In this document: positions 9,019 to 21,992 of the stretch, piece after piece | Layout: the number at the start of each line of letters is the position of its first letter | Numbering within the stretch: position 1 is the stretch's first letter | Assembly: GCA_002699025.1 (NCBI GenBank) | Contig: PABA01000112.1 | Span: forward strand, 1 to 64,000 | From: Sandaracinus sp. | GTDB taxonomy: Bacteria; Myxococcota_A; Polyangia; Polyangiales; Houyiibacteriaceae | DNA: 64,000 bases | Direction of reading: 5' to 3' | Program-made: the position numbers and the translations under genes | Notes under the pieces: model-generated | Seen by the model: the letters and a program-made list of their open reading frames with translations, nothing else | Database searches by the model: none | What the model was told of the DNA's origin: nothing

Positions 9019-9918
9019 TCAGTTCTCCGACTCGAGGTCGCGGGTCGCGACGCGCACGCGGGTGCTCACGTCGTACTCGCCCTCCCCGTCGTCTTCGAAG
9101 TCCTCGGCGATGTCCGAGTCGTCGTCGAGCACCAGGGTGATCTCGGTGACCTTCCCCTGCACGACCTCGAAGCGGTAGCGGTCACGCTGGAGGTAGCGGT
9201 AGGTGTCGTTCTCCCGGGCGCGCTGCTCGGCCTCGATGGTGAGCTCGTGCGGGCCGGGCGCGGCGAAGCCCTCGAAGACCTGCCGGCCCTCCTCGCCGAT
9301 CGGCCCGTCGGCGCGGAAGATGGGCGCCCCGTCGAGGCGGAGCGCGAAGCTCGCGAGCACGGCGTCGTCGGCCCGGTTCTCGACCAGCACGCGCACCTTG
9401 GTCCGAAAGAGCTGGTTGCCGAGCACGGCGATGCGCGAACGCGCCTGCACCAGCTCGTCCATGAGCGTCGCGAAGTCCGCGCGGAGCGGGCCGAGGTCCG
9501 GGAGGTCCGCGGTCGGGTCCGCCATGGGCTCGGGCGGCGGGGCCTCGGCGGCCGGCGCCTCCTCGGCGGTCTCCTCCGGCGCGGCGGCGGGCGTGTCCTC
9601 CCCCTCGGCCGGCGCCTCCTCGGTCGCCTCGCCTTCGCCCTCGCTCGGGGGCGTCTGCTCCGCGGGCTCCTCGGTCGGCTGCGGGCGCGGGCGGCGACGG
9701 CGGCGGCGCTGGGCGTCGGCCGCCTCGGCGAAGAGGAGCACCAGCAGGAGCGCGCCGAGCGTGAGCGCGAGCAGGCTGCGCGCCCGGACCCACGGCGAGG
9801 GGCGGCGCGGTCGACTCTCGGAGGGGCGATGGCGGGAGGGTCGACCCTGCGAGGAGCGACCCTGCGAGGGTCGACCCTGCGAGGAGCGGCGCGGCGAGGA
9901 TCGGCGGGAGGCGAGCAT
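9019..9918 (-). CDS. membrane-anchored protein with Pro/Ala/Glu linker and beta-rich C-terminus (Glt cluster)
   Basis: The ATG at 9916-9918 gives 299 residues; a GTG at 9928-9930, overlapping the upstream stop as GTGA, would add four. The N-terminus is an Arg/Ser repeat (see the repeat at 9829-9895). A single hydrophobic segment (SLLALTLGALLLVLLFAEA) follows, then an Ala/Glu/Pro linker, and a C-terminal beta-rich domain with phrases such as VRVLVENRADDAVL. It could be a type II-anchored or secreted protein. Its place between a barrel gene and the gltC-like gene matches the GltA/GltB slots of M. xanthus. I cannot tell which one it corresponds to, and the C-terminus does not look like a barrel by itself. 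Confidence 0.6.
   Translation of the reverse strand: MLASRRSSPRRSSQGRPSQGRSSQGRPSRHRPSESRPRRPSPWVRARSLLALTLGALLLVLLFAEAADAQRRRRRRPRPQPTEEPAEQTPPSEGEGEATEEAPAEGEDTPAAAPEETAEEAPAAEAPPPEPMADPTADLPDLGPLRADFATLMDELVQARSRIAVLGNQLFRTKVRVLVENRADDAVLASFALRLDGAPIFRADGPIGEEGRQVFEGFAAPGPHELTIEAEQRARENDTYRYLQRDRYRFEVVQGKVTEITLVLDDDSDIAEDFEDDGEGEYDVSTRVRVATRDLESEN
9829..9895 (-). repeat. coding minisatellite in the N-terminus of the Glt-cluster membrane protein
   Basis: Units of CGACCCTGCGAGG alternate with GGAG and GGT spacers and encode repeated SQGR/PSQGR-type residues before the membrane segment. The repeat is in frame, so length changes would alter only the basic N-terminal extension. The arrangement suggests slippage, and it makes the true start of the gene less certain. 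Confidence 0.55.
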
Positions 9919-9926
9919 CGGGACCG

Positions 9927-10637
9927 TCACTGGGTGAAGGGCATGAAGATCGAGAGGCCGAAGGTCGCGGCGATGTTGTTCACGATCTCCGACTCGCCGA
10001 GGATCTCCTGCTGGAGGACCTGGTCGCGCACGTCGAGGCGCAGGGCGAACCACTCGCCGAAGTACATCTTCAGGCCGAAGCCGCCGCTGAAGGTGAGGCC
10101 CCGGGCCGTCTGGTTGTCGGTGATGCCGCCGCCGACGGCGAGGTAGAAGTCGAAGCGGCTGATCGTCCCGCCGAACCATCGGACCTTGCCGTAGGCGAGG
10201 GACCAGAGCAGGTGGCCCATGTAGACGTAGACGTCGTTCTCCACCCGGAGCAGGGCGATGCCGCGGTCGTTCTCGATGATGCGGACGAGCTCGGACTTCG
10301 CCCGGGTCCAGGCGAAGGAGAGCTCGAGGCCGAGCGCCTCGCTGAAGTGGAAGGTGTAGGCGCCCTGGACCTGCGCCCAGCTGCTCAGCAGGTCGGCGCT
10401 GTAGATGCCGCCCATGACGCTGAGCTCGTGGCGGAGGGCCTTCTGGAAGAGGCGCTCGCGGACGCCCCGGTAGCGGCGGCGGGCGTTCAGCTCGTCGCGG
10501 ATGGCCTCGTCGATGCAGCTGGTGGTCTCGCTGGCCGGCTCCTGGGCAAGCGCCCGGTCGGGGAGCGACGAGGCGAGCAGGGCGGCGAGCGCGAGGGAAG
10601 GAAGGAGTACCCGCGAGAGAGAGGGGGCGCGCGCCAT
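9927..10637 (-). CDS. outer-membrane beta-barrel protein, first gene of the Glt-like operon
   Basis: This 236-residue protein starts at ATG 10635-10637 and has a signal peptide (LLPSLALAALLASSLPDRALAQ). Alternating amphipathic strands follow, for example AYTFHFSEALGLELSFAW and KMYFGEWFALRLDVRDQV, ending in LSIFMPFTQ. This is the pattern of the myxobacterial outer-membrane beta-barrel family that includes the gliding proteins GltA/GltB. It heads the operon and its stop lies next to the start of the following gene. It is probably the outer-membrane anchor of the complex. No enzymatic residues are seen. The exact Glt letter cannot be decided. Confidence 0.7.
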   Translation of the reverse strand: MARAPSLSRVLLPSLALAALLASSLPDRALAQEPASETTSCIDEAIRDELNARRRYRGVRERLFQKALRHELSVMGGIYSADLLSSWAQVQGAYTFHFSEALGLELSFAWTRAKSELVRIIENDRGIALLRVENDVYVYMGHLLWSLAYGKVRWFGGTISRFDFYLAVGGGITDNQTARGLTFSGGFGLKMYFGEWFALRLDVRDQVLQQEILGESEIVNNIAATFGLSIFMPFTQ

Positions 10638-11586
10638 CGCGGGCGAGTGTCCCGCCGGGCGGACGAGGGTGTCAACGGCGAGGGGGCTCCGTCGGGGGGC
10701 GCCGGACGGCGCCTCGGAGTGCCCGACGAGCGCGCCCGGTGAACGGGACTCGCTCTTCGGCCTCGCGGTGAGAATCCGCCCCGAGCGTCGCGAAAGAGGG
10801 GTTTCGGCGTTGAGCGCGAACGTGATTCCGCGCACTTCAAAATTGAAACCCGTCGCCGTTTGTCGATTTGAACGAGGACGCCAAGGACGGGCGCGCGACG
10901 ACAAGGGCCCGGAATGACACCCACTTCGGGCGGCGCGCGGGCGAGGCGGATAACGCGGCGCGTCATGCGGCTTGCGGGCCCCGCCCGACCGCGTCATGAC
11001 ACGGTGCGTCATCCGTGGTTCGGTGACGTGGCGGGGTTCACCAGGTGTACGTTTGCAGTCCACTCGATGTACGAGGATGCCCCAAAACCGGGGTGATCAT
11101 GGTTCCGATCCCCGACGCGCCGGGTGGCACGCGGCTGGCTTCGAGGGAGAGGGCGATGACGACGCTCGACCCCCTCGCCGCGCGCCATGACGCGCCGCGC
11201 AACCCCCTTGCGGCCCCCCCACCGCGCCCTCGGCCGAAGGGGACGCGCGCCGAGCGCCGGCGCCGCCTGACGCTCGAAACGGGACGCGGCGGCAAACCGG
11301 ATTGTCGCCCCCGTTTCGAGACGGACAGCTCGGAAGCCACGACCCGCCCCAACGCCGGTCACCCGAGCTTCCACCCCGCTCTCCACGCCGGAACCGCCCC
11401 GAGCGCCGTTCACCTCGCCCGCCTCGGCCTGGACCGGCCGCGGACCCCCCTCCGCGGCCCGCTCCCCGGCCGAAGGCACGCCCCTTGCGACGCGCACGGG
11501 CCCGCCGGCCGCGCTCCCGCGGCCGATCGCCCCGCTCTCCGGCCCGGCTCCCCCGCCGCGGCCTCCCCCCGAGACCGGGGCACGCC
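10638..11586. promoter_or_regulatory. long divergent intergenic region between the Glt-like operon and the biosynthetic cluster
   Basis: About 950 bases separate the start of the minus-strand gliding operon from the first plus-strand gene of the next cluster. Short open frames exist on both strands, but none has the codon bias or a recognisable product, so I call it noncoding. The middle (10820-11100) has lower GC than the flanks and holds several GCGTCAT boxes (listed separately). Promoters for both operons should lie here; I cannot point to firm -10/-35 boxes. The part from 11200 to 11586 is C-rich and featureless to me. Confidence 0.55.
10960..11012 (+). promoter_or_regulatory. cluster of three GCGTCAT boxes
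   Basis: GCGTCAT occurs at 10960-10966, 10991-10997 and 11006-11012, all in the same orientation. A TGACG follows at 11024-11028 and the inverse ATGACGC lies at 11187-11193. The same core appears as a palindrome upstream of purF (52559-52573) and upstream of the FHA-LuxR gene (35238-35243). This could be an operator for a common regulator. The motif is short and the evidence is purely pattern based. Confidence 0.35.
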
Positions 11587-12435
11587 ATGAGCCGCTCCCC
11601 CACCTCACCCCGCCCCTCGCGCCCCGGCCCCTCGCGACCCGGCCCCTCGGGACGCCTCGAAGGCTCCCTGGTCCCGCGCGCCGCCCTCCCCCCGGCCGAG
11701 CGCCGCGCCATGTGGCGCCTCTTCCGCCGCTACTACACCGAGGTCGAGCGTCCGACCTTCGAGCGCGACCTCGACGACAAGGACGTCGTCATCGTCCTCC
11801 GCGACTCGGGCGACGGCTCCATCCAGGGCTTCTCCACGCTGAAGGTCTACGCGCGGAAGGTCCACGGCCGCCGCGTCGTCGCCATCTTCAGCGGCGACAC
11901 CATCATCGACGCCCCCTACTGGGGCCAGTCGGCGCTCCACTGGACCTTCCTGCGCTTCCTCGTACAGGTGAAGCTCCGGCACCCGCTGACGCCGGTCTAC
12001 TGGTTCCTGATCTCCAAGGGCTACAAGACCTACCTCCTCCTCGCGCGGAACTACCCGCACCACTGGCCGCGCCACGACGCGCCCACCCCGGCCTTCGAGC
12101 AGGCGCTCCTCGACGCGCTCTCGGCGGACCGCTTCGGCGAGGCCTACGACCGGGAGGCCGGCGTGCTCCGCTTCCCCGAGTCCCACGGGCGCCTCCGCGG
12201 GCACGTCGCGCCGCTCTCGCCCGAGCTCCTCGCGCAGCCGGACGTGCGCTTCTTCGCCGAGAAGAACCCCGGCCACCCGCACGGCGACGAGCTCTGCTGC
12301 CTCGGCCGCGTCGACCTCGCCTTCGTGCTCCGCGGCGCCCAGCGCGTCTTCGCCCGCCCCTTCCGCCGCCGCCTCCCCTCGCGGGAGGAGGCCTCCACCC
12401 CGGCCTCGAGCGAGGCCACGGCGACCGGGAGCTGA
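11587..12435 (+). CDS. GNAT-like acyltransferase family protein, first gene of the biosynthetic cluster
   Basis: The ATG at 11587-11589 gives 282 residues. After a Pro/Ser/Arg-rich N-terminus the core has a beta-strand pattern typical of the GNAT fold: DVVIVLRDS, IQGFSTLKVY, RVVAIFSGDTIID, then a helix and a long loop with PVYWFLISKGYKTYLLL. Conserved-looking aromatic and charged residues (YWGQSALHW, FFAEKNPGHPHGDELCC) would shape a substrate pocket. It is followed after 3 bases by the GH3-type gene, so co-translation is likely. The substrate is unknown; acyl transfer to an amine or hydroxyl is the family expectation. A fold assignment by eye is moderately uncertain. Confidence 0.65.
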   Translation: MSRSPTSPRPSRPGPSRPGPSGRLEGSLVPRAALPPAERRAMWRLFRRYYTEVERPTFERDLDDKDVVIVLRDSGDGSIQGFSTLKVYARKVHGRRVVAIFSGDTIIDAPYWGQSALHWTFLRFLVQVKLRHPLTPVYWFLISKGYKTYLLLARNYPHHWPRHDAPTPAFEQALLDALSADRFGEAYDREAGVLRFPESHGRLRGHVAPLSPELLAQPDVRFFAEKNPGHPHGDELCCLGRVDLAFVLRGAQRVFARPFRRRLPSREEASTPASSEATATGS

Positions 12436-12438
12436 GCG

Positions 12439-14082
12439 ATGGCCCCGACCGACCGCGCCCTCCTCACCGCCCTCGGCCTCGGCTGGACCGCCTCCCTCGC
12501 GCCGGCCTGGCGCCGCTTCGCGCGCGCCGCCCGCGACCCGGAGCGCGCCCAGCTCGAGCTGCTGAAGCGCCTCGTCCGCGAGAACGCGAGCACGGCCTAC
12601 GGCCAGGCCCACCGCTTCGAGGACGTGCGCGACCTCGCGAGCTGGCAGCGGCGCGTGCCCATCGTGCGGCACGAGGCGCTGGTGCCCTGGATCGCGCGCG
12701 TCGCTGCGGGAGAGATGCGCGTCCTGACGAGCGAGCCCGTGCGCATGCTCGAGCGCACCGGCGGCTCGACCGACGCGAACAAGCTCGTGCCCTACACGGC
12801 CGGGCTCCTCGCCGACTTCGCCGCGGCGACCGGGCCCTGGCTCTTCGACCTGCACCGGCGGCACCCGGGCCTGCTCGGCACGCGGAGCTACTGGTCGGTC
12901 TCGCCGGTGGCGCGCGAGCCCGAGCGCACGGAGGGCGGCCTGCCCATCGGCCTCGAGGACGACACGGCCTACTTCGGCCCGCTCGAGCGCTTCGCCCTCG
13001 GGCGCATGATGGCCGTGCCCGGGCGGCTCGCGCGCATGCGCGACGTGGACGCCTGGCGCTTCGAGACGGCGCGGCGCCTGCTCGCGGCGGACGACCTCGG
13101 GCTGATCAGCGTGTGGAGCCCGACCTTCCTCACGCTCCTCATGGAGCACGTCGAGGCGCGGCTCGGCGATCTCCTGGCGTGCCTCCCGGAGAAGCGCGCG
13201 GCGCGCATCGAGGCCGCCGTGCAGGCGGAGGGGCGCGTGACCGGCGCGGCCCTCTGGCCGCGGCTCGCCGTCGTGAGCTGCTGGGCAGACGGGCCGTCGG
13301 AGCAGGCCATGCCGGCGCTGAGGCGCTTCTTCCCGAAGACGGCGATCCAGCCGAAGGGCCTGCTCGCGACCGAGGGCGTCGTGTCCTTCCCCCTCTGCCG
13401 GGGCGCAGGCGACGGGCGCGGAGGCGACGGGCGCGGAGGCGCGGTCGCGGCGGCGACGAGCCACTTCCTCGAGCTGATCGATCTGAGCCGGCCGGACGCG
13501 CCGCCGGTGCTGCTCCACGAGGCCGAGGTCGGCGGGCGCTACTCGCCCGTGCTCAGCACGCGCGGCGGCTTCTACCGCTACCACCTGCCGGACGTCGTCG
13601 AGGTCACGGGGCGCCACGGGGCGCTGCCGCGGCTCCGCTTCGTGGAGAAGCTCGAGCGGGTCTCCGATCGCTTCGGCGAGAAGATCCACGCGGCGCAGGT
13701 GCGGGCGGGGCTCGAGCGCGCGACGGCGAAGACCGGGATCGTCCCGCGCTTCGCCTTGCTGGCCCCGAGCGACGACGCGCCGCCCCGGTACCGGCTCTAC
13801 CTCGAGGCCGTCGGCGACGGCGCCGCCTGCGCGCGCTTCGGCCGCGCGCTCGAGGCCCAGCTCGAGGAGAGCCACCACTACGCCTACTGCCGGCGCCTCG
13901 GCCAGCTCGCCCCGCTCGAGGTGCGCCGCGTGAAGGACGGCGCCGCCACCTACCTCCGCGTCCAGCAGGCGCGCGGGCAGAGAGCGGGGGACGTGAAGCT
14001 CACCTGCCTCGACCCCCGCGGCGGCTGGGACGCCGCCTTCCCCCCAGCCGGCGAAGCGGCCGCAGCCCGGGTGCGGCCGTGA
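12439..14082 (+). CDS. GH3-family acyl-acid amido synthetase
   Basis: This 547-residue protein has the hallmarks of the GH3 branch of the ANL-type adenylating enzymes: an N-terminal helical start ending in ENASTAYGQAHRF, the phosphate-binding loop MLERTGGSTDANKLVPYT (about residues 95-115), a central VISVWSPTFLTLL-like strand (here LISVWSPTFLTLL), and a YRYHLPDVVEVTGRHG motif near residue 375. GH3 enzymes activate a carboxylic acid with ATP and join it to an amino acid. A Gly/Arg repeat (two 15-base units near 13410-13440) makes a small insert. Its position between a GNAT-like gene and a Rieske oxygenase suggests it forms the amide bond of an oxidised acyl product. The substrate is not predictable from sequence. 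Confidence 0.85.
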   Translation: MAPTDRALLTALGLGWTASLAPAWRRFARAARDPERAQLELLKRLVRENASTAYGQAHRFEDVRDLASWQRRVPIVRHEALVPWIARVAAGEMRVLTSEPVRMLERTGGSTDANKLVPYTAGLLADFAAATGPWLFDLHRRHPGLLGTRSYWSVSPVAREPERTEGGLPIGLEDDTAYFGPLERFALGRMMAVPGRLARMRDVDAWRFETARRLLAADDLGLISVWSPTFLTLLMEHVEARLGDLLACLPEKRAARIEAAVQAEGRVTGAALWPRLAVVSCWADGPSEQAMPALRRFFPKTAIQPKGLLATEGVVSFPLCRGAGDGRGGDGRGGAVAAATSHFLELIDLSRPDAPPVLLHEAEVGGRYSPVLSTRGGFYRYHLPDVVEVTGRHGALPRLRFVEKLERVSDRFGEKIHAAQVRAGLERATAKTGIVPRFALLAPSDDAPPRYRLYLEAVGDGAACARFGRALEAQLEESHHYAYCRRLGQLAPLEVRRVKDGAATYLRVQQARGQRAGDVKLTCLDPRGGWDAAFPPAGEAAAARVRP

Positions 14083-14183
14083 AGCTCGATGCCTCGACCT
14101 CCGCAGCGTCTCTCCGGCGAGCCGAACACCGGCGACGCCGAACACCGCCGCCCCGCCCACGCGCCCCTGAGGAGCCCCCCACC

Positions 14184-15302
<1,119 letters not shown>

Positions 15303-15315
15303 GAGGGAGAGCGCC

Positions 15316-16635
15316 ATGACCGAGCCCACCACGCCCGAGCGGACGCGCCCGCGGACGCACGCCGACCCGGCGCCCCGAGAAGGGAGCCCCGCGCGCGAAG
15401 GCCGCCCCGGCGATGCCCACGCCCGGACGGACGCCCCGACGGACGCCGGACGGCCGATGGCGCCGCCGTCGGAGCAAGCGATCCCGCTGGTGAACCGCGC
15501 CGCGGAGAGCGAGGGCGTCCTCGCGCGCCCGGCGCGCCGCCTTGAGACCGAGCGCCTCGCCGACCTCTTCGCCGCCGTCTCCATGGACGGCGACCTCCGC
15601 CTCTCCGTCGAGCGCCACCCGGACTACTTCGCCCTCTACGACCTCGAGCACGACCCCGAGGAGCAGCACGTCCGCGCCTTCGAGAAGGATGGCGAGGTCG
15701 AGGGCGTGGCCGCCTTCCTCGCCCGCGACGCGCTCCTCGGCGGCGAGCGCGTCCGCACCGCCTACATGTCCGACCTCCGCTTCTCGGACGCCCTCCGCGG
15801 CGGGAAGGTGCTCGGGAAGGTCTTCGCCCCGGAGATGCGCCTCGCCCGCGAGGCCACCGGCGCGGAGCTCTTCTACACGGTCGTCTTCGACGGCAACGGC
15901 GCCGCCCAGAAGGCCCTCGTCAAGCGCGACCCGCGCTGGCCCGACAAGCCCCTCTACCGGCCGCTCCGCCGCTTCGACATCACGAGCGTGCTGCTCGCGC
16001 ATCCGCCCCTCCCGCGCCTCCGCCGCCCCTACCGGGTGACGCGCGCGCGCGCCGAGGACATGGACGAGGTGCTCGCCTTCCTCCAGCGCGACCAGCGCGG
16101 GCGCCCCTTCGGCTACGTGCTGGACGAGGGCCGCTTCGAGCGCCGGCTCCGCGACTGGCCGCGCTTCGGCGCCGAGAGCTTCTACCTCGCGCGCGACGGG
16201 CAGGGGCGCCTCGCCGGCGTCACGGCCACCTGGGACGCCTTCGACGTGAAGCGCTACCGCGTGCGCGCCTACCGCGGCGCCATGAAGCGCATCCGGCGCG
16301 CCTGGGACCTCGCGGCGCCGCTCCTCGGCGGGACCAAGCTCCCCGCCCCGGGCGAGCTCCTCCGCTACGCCTACCTGACGCACCTCTGCGTCCCGAGCGA
16401 GGACCCGGCCGTCCTCGCCGCGCTCCTCGACGCCGCCTACGCGGATCTCCGCGGCACGGGCCTCTGCTTCCTCATGCTCTACCTCGAGCGCGAGGACCCG
16501 CTCCGCGCCGCTCTCCGCGGCTACCTGACGAGCGCCATGCCCGCGACCTTCTACGTCGTCTGCGCGCCGGACAGCCGCTTCGCCGAGGTCGACCTCGGCG
16601 CGGGCCGGCCGGGCTTCGAGATGGCCCTCGCCTGA
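15316..16635 (+). CDS. second GNAT-like protein of the cluster, probably two GNAT-type halves
   Basis: This 439-residue protein starts at ATG 15316 with a purine-rich GAGAGGGAGAG just upstream. The first 75 residues are disordered (Pro/Arg/Ala). Two acyltransferase-like halves follow. The first runs at about 80-235 with DGEVEGVAAFLARDALLGG and RTAYMSDLRFSDALRGGKV. The second runs at about 240-420 with RVTRARAEDMDEVLAFLQRD and AGVTATWDAFDVKRYRV. This is the pattern of N-acyltransferases that take long or bulky acyl groups. It follows the Rieske gene after 13 bases. Together with the first GNAT-like gene it suggests acyl transfer steps on the same product. The assignment is by fold pattern only. 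Confidence 0.6.
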   Translation: MTEPTTPERTRPRTHADPAPREGSPAREGRPGDAHARTDAPTDAGRPMAPPSEQAIPLVNRAAESEGVLARPARRLETERLADLFAAVSMDGDLRLSVERHPDYFALYDLEHDPEEQHVRAFEKDGEVEGVAAFLARDALLGGERVRTAYMSDLRFSDALRGGKVLGKVFAPEMRLAREATGAELFYTVVFDGNGAAQKALVKRDPRWPDKPLYRPLRRFDITSVLLAHPPLPRLRRPYRVTRARAEDMDEVLAFLQRDQRGRPFGYVLDEGRFERRLRDWPRFGAESFYLARDGQGRLAGVTATWDAFDVKRYRVRAYRGAMKRIRRAWDLAAPLLGGTKLPAPGELLRYAYLTHLCVPSEDPAVLAALLDAAYADLRGTGLCFLMLYLEREDPLRAALRGYLTSAMPATFYVVCAPDSRFAEVDLGAGRPGFEMALA

Positions 16636-16672
16636 GCCGCCGCACCGCACAGCACAGCTCCGCCGCACGCAC

Positions 16673-16782
16673 CACCGCAGACCCCGCGCTTCACCGCCGC
16701 GCGCACGCTCCACCGCAGACCCCGCGCTTCACCGCCGCGCGCCCATCGCCGCACGCCGCACGCCGCACGCCGCACGCCGCAC
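16673..16782. repeat. two 32-base direct repeats and five GCCGCAC heptamers
   Basis: A 32-base sequence beginning CACCGCAGACCCCGCG is repeated exactly at 16673-16704 and 16711-16742. Immediately downstream, GCCGCAC is repeated five times in tandem at 16748-16782. This occupies nearly all of the 175-base gap before the RnfD-UnbV fusion gene. It is the largest gap between coupled genes in the cluster, so an internal promoter or mRNA processing site could lie here. Confidence 0.85.
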
Positions 16783-16810
16783 CCCCACTCCCCCGCTTCG
16801 AGCTCGAACC

Positions 16811-19896
<3,086 letters not shown>

Positions 19897-19900
<4 letters not shown>

Positions 19901-20811
19901 GCTTCCACCCGGCCATCCGCCTCGCGCTGCCGCTCCTCGTCGTCGGCGTGGCGCTCCTCGGCGCCTTCTTCCACCGGCGCCAGAACGCCCGCCGCAGCCT
20001 CGGCGGACGCATCAGCCCGGCCAAGGCCGCCTGGCTGACCTTCGCCGTGCTCTTCTGGCTCGGCGTCTGCCCGCTCCTCGCCCTCGACCCGGCGCTGCCG
20101 ACGCGCTGGCGCTGGGTGCTCGGGCTCTTCGCCGCGCAGTTCTGGCTGCGCGCGCTCGTCGAGCTCTGGATGCTCTACGTCTCGAAGAGCTGGCGCCCGC
20201 CCTACGGCATCGCCCACGACGCCTTCTCCATCGGCGTCGTCGGCGGGGCGGCGCTCCTCGCCCCCGGCGCCTGGACCGGCGGGCTCGGCGACCTCGTGGG
20301 CCTCGGCGCGACGCTCGTGCTCCTCGCGAGCCTGGTCGCCGAGACCGGCTACGCCGTCGCCTTCCACCGGCTGGTCGAGGGACGCACCACGGGCGAGGAC
20401 GGCGTCTGGTTCGCGGACGGCGAGGACCCGCGCTTTTCCACCCTCAACCGCATCACGGCGGCCGTGAACGTGCCGCTCTGGGCCGGCCTCGCCGCGCTCG
20501 TGCTCGCCGTCCTCGCCGGCCCCGCCCTCGGTCGCGGGCCCGCCCCGGACGCCGGCCGAGCCCCGACCGCCGCGCCCGACGAGGCCGCCCGCCGCGCGCC
20601 CGCCACGGACGACGGCGCCGCGCGCCCCGCCCTCGCCGCCGACGCCCCTCGGCGCGGCGTCGCGACCGCCCGCGCCCCGCGCCCCGCCCTGGGCGCGCCG
20701 GCCCTCACCGCCACGCTCCGCCCCCTCCCGCGACCGCCGATGCGGGAACGCGGGGAGCGGGAAGCGGAGCGCGGTGCGCGCCCGACCCCGAACGCCGGGG
20801 GCGCGCGATGA
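19897..20811 (+). CDS. integral membrane protein of the cluster, unknown function
   Basis: The ATG overlaps the stop of the UnbV fusion (ATGA at 19897-19900). The 304-residue protein has about five to six membrane segments in the first 220 residues (for example LALPLLVVGVALLGAFF, LTFAVLFWLGVCPLLAL and WAGLAALVLAVLAGPAL). The conserved-looking segment SKSWRPPYGIAHDAFSIGVV lies between them. The rest is a disordered Ala/Pro/Arg tail. The tight coupling to the RnfD-like/UnbV protein and to the hydrolase downstream suggests a membrane partner in the same process. I do not recognise the family. Confidence 0.75.
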
Positions 20812-21992
20812 TCCTCGGCACGCTGCTGCGCGCCCTTCGCGGGCGCCGGACGGAGGCCGAGGGGAGCGCCGCGCCGCTCGCCTTCGAGAGCGGCCGGGCG
20901 ACGGTGCCCGGCGCCGAGCTCGCCTGGGACGCCATCGGCCGCGGCGCGCCGCTCGTCCTGGTGATGGGCCTCGGCGTCCAGCGCATCCACTGGCCCGACG
21001 GCTTCTGCCGGCGCCTCGCCGAAGAGGGCTTCCGCGTCGTGCGCTTCGACCTCCGCGACAGCGGCGAGTCGCGCCTCCTCGGCGCCGCCCGGGGCCCGCG
21101 CCCGGCCCGCGCGCTCGCGCGCCTCGCGCTCCGCCGCGACCCGAAGCTCCTCTACGACCTCGACACGCTCGCCGCCGACCTCCCGCACCTCGCCGACGCC
21201 CTCGGGCTCGAGGGCCCGCTCCACCTGGTCGGCATGAGCTTCGGCGGCGCCATCGCCCAGCGCTGCGCCGTGCGGCACCCCGCGCGCGTCGCCTCGCTCA
21301 CGAGCATCGCCTCGACCACCGGCGCCCTCCGCGCCTCCGTCGCCGGCCCCCGGGGCCTCGCCACCATGCTCGCGCCGCCGCCCCGGAGCGCCGCCGAGGC
21401 CGAGCGCCAGTTCCTCCGCGCGCTCCGCCTCGTGGGGAGCCCGGCCCACCGCATGGACGACCTCGAAGCCGGCGCCCTGGCCCGCGAGGCCTTCGCGCGG
21501 GAGGCCGACCCGAGCGGGCGCCTGCGTCTCCTCCTCGCCATGCTCGCCGCCGGGGACCGGACGGCCGAGCTCGCGGCCGTGCGCTGCCCGACGCTCGTCC
21601 TCCACGGCACGGCGGACCGGCTCGTGCCGCCCGCCGGCGGCCGCGCCACCGCCGCCGCCATCCCCGGCGCGACGCTGCAGCTCGTGCCCGGCATGGGCCA
21701 CGACCTGCCCGAGGCGCTCTGGCCGACCCTCGTCGACGCCATCGCGCAGAACGCCCACGCGGCGAGGCCCGCGACCCCGAAGAGCGCGACCTCGAAGAGC
21801 GCGGCCCCGAAGAAGACCCGCGCGCGGAAGGCCGAGCCCGCGAGCGCGCGCGCCAAGAGCGCGACCTCGAAGAAGACCCGCGCGCGGAAGGCCGAGCCCG
21901 AGAGCGCGAGCGCGAAGGCCGCGACCTCGAAGAAGGCCACCTCGAAGAAGGCGCCCCGCTCCCGGCGGGCGCGCCGGGGGAGGCGGTCATGA
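20808..21992 (+). CDS. alpha/beta hydrolase with a lysine/arginine-rich repeat tail
   Basis: This 394-residue protein overlaps both neighbours by four bases. Residues 1-315 form an alpha/beta hydrolase. The nucleophile elbow GMSFGG has Ser144, the acid is probably Asp270 (HGTADRLVP) and the base His298 (GMGHDLPE). The oxyanion strand is LVLVMGLGVQ. The family covers esterases, thioesterases and lactonases. The last 75 residues are unusual: Ala/Lys/Ser/Thr repeats (KSATSKK, KKTRARKAEP), partly from a 60-base DNA duplication (21808-21840 and 21868-21900), ending in SRRARRGRRS. This resembles histone H1-like bacterial tails. Whether it binds nucleic acid, acidic lipid or nothing is unknown. Confidence 0.85.
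   Translation: MILGTLLRALRGRRTEAEGSAAPLAFESGRATVPGAELAWDAIGRGAPLVLVMGLGVQRIHWPDGFCRRLAEEGFRVVRFDLRDSGESRLLGAARGPRPARALARLALRRDPKLLYDLDTLAADLPHLADALGLEGPLHLVGMSFGGAIAQRCAVRHPARVASLTSIASTTGALRASVAGPRGLATMLAPPPRSAAEAERQFLRALRLVGSPAHRMDDLEAGALAREAFAREADPSGRLRLLLAMLAAGDRTAELAAVRCPTLVLHGTADRLVPPAGGRATAAAIPGATLQLVPGMGHDLPEALWPTLVDAIAQNAHAARPATPKSATSKSAAPKKTRARKAEPASARAKSATSKKTRARKAEPESASAKAATSKKATSKKAPRSRRARRGRRS

Noticed and set aside
11124-11140. Sigma-54-like promoter (TGGCAC followed by TGGCT)
   Set aside because: The -12 element does not match TTGC well and the distance to the gene start is over 400 bases.
10487-11590. Several short open frames on both strands in the divergent gap
   Set aside because: None has the codon pattern of the neighbours, a ribosome-binding site or a recognisable product.
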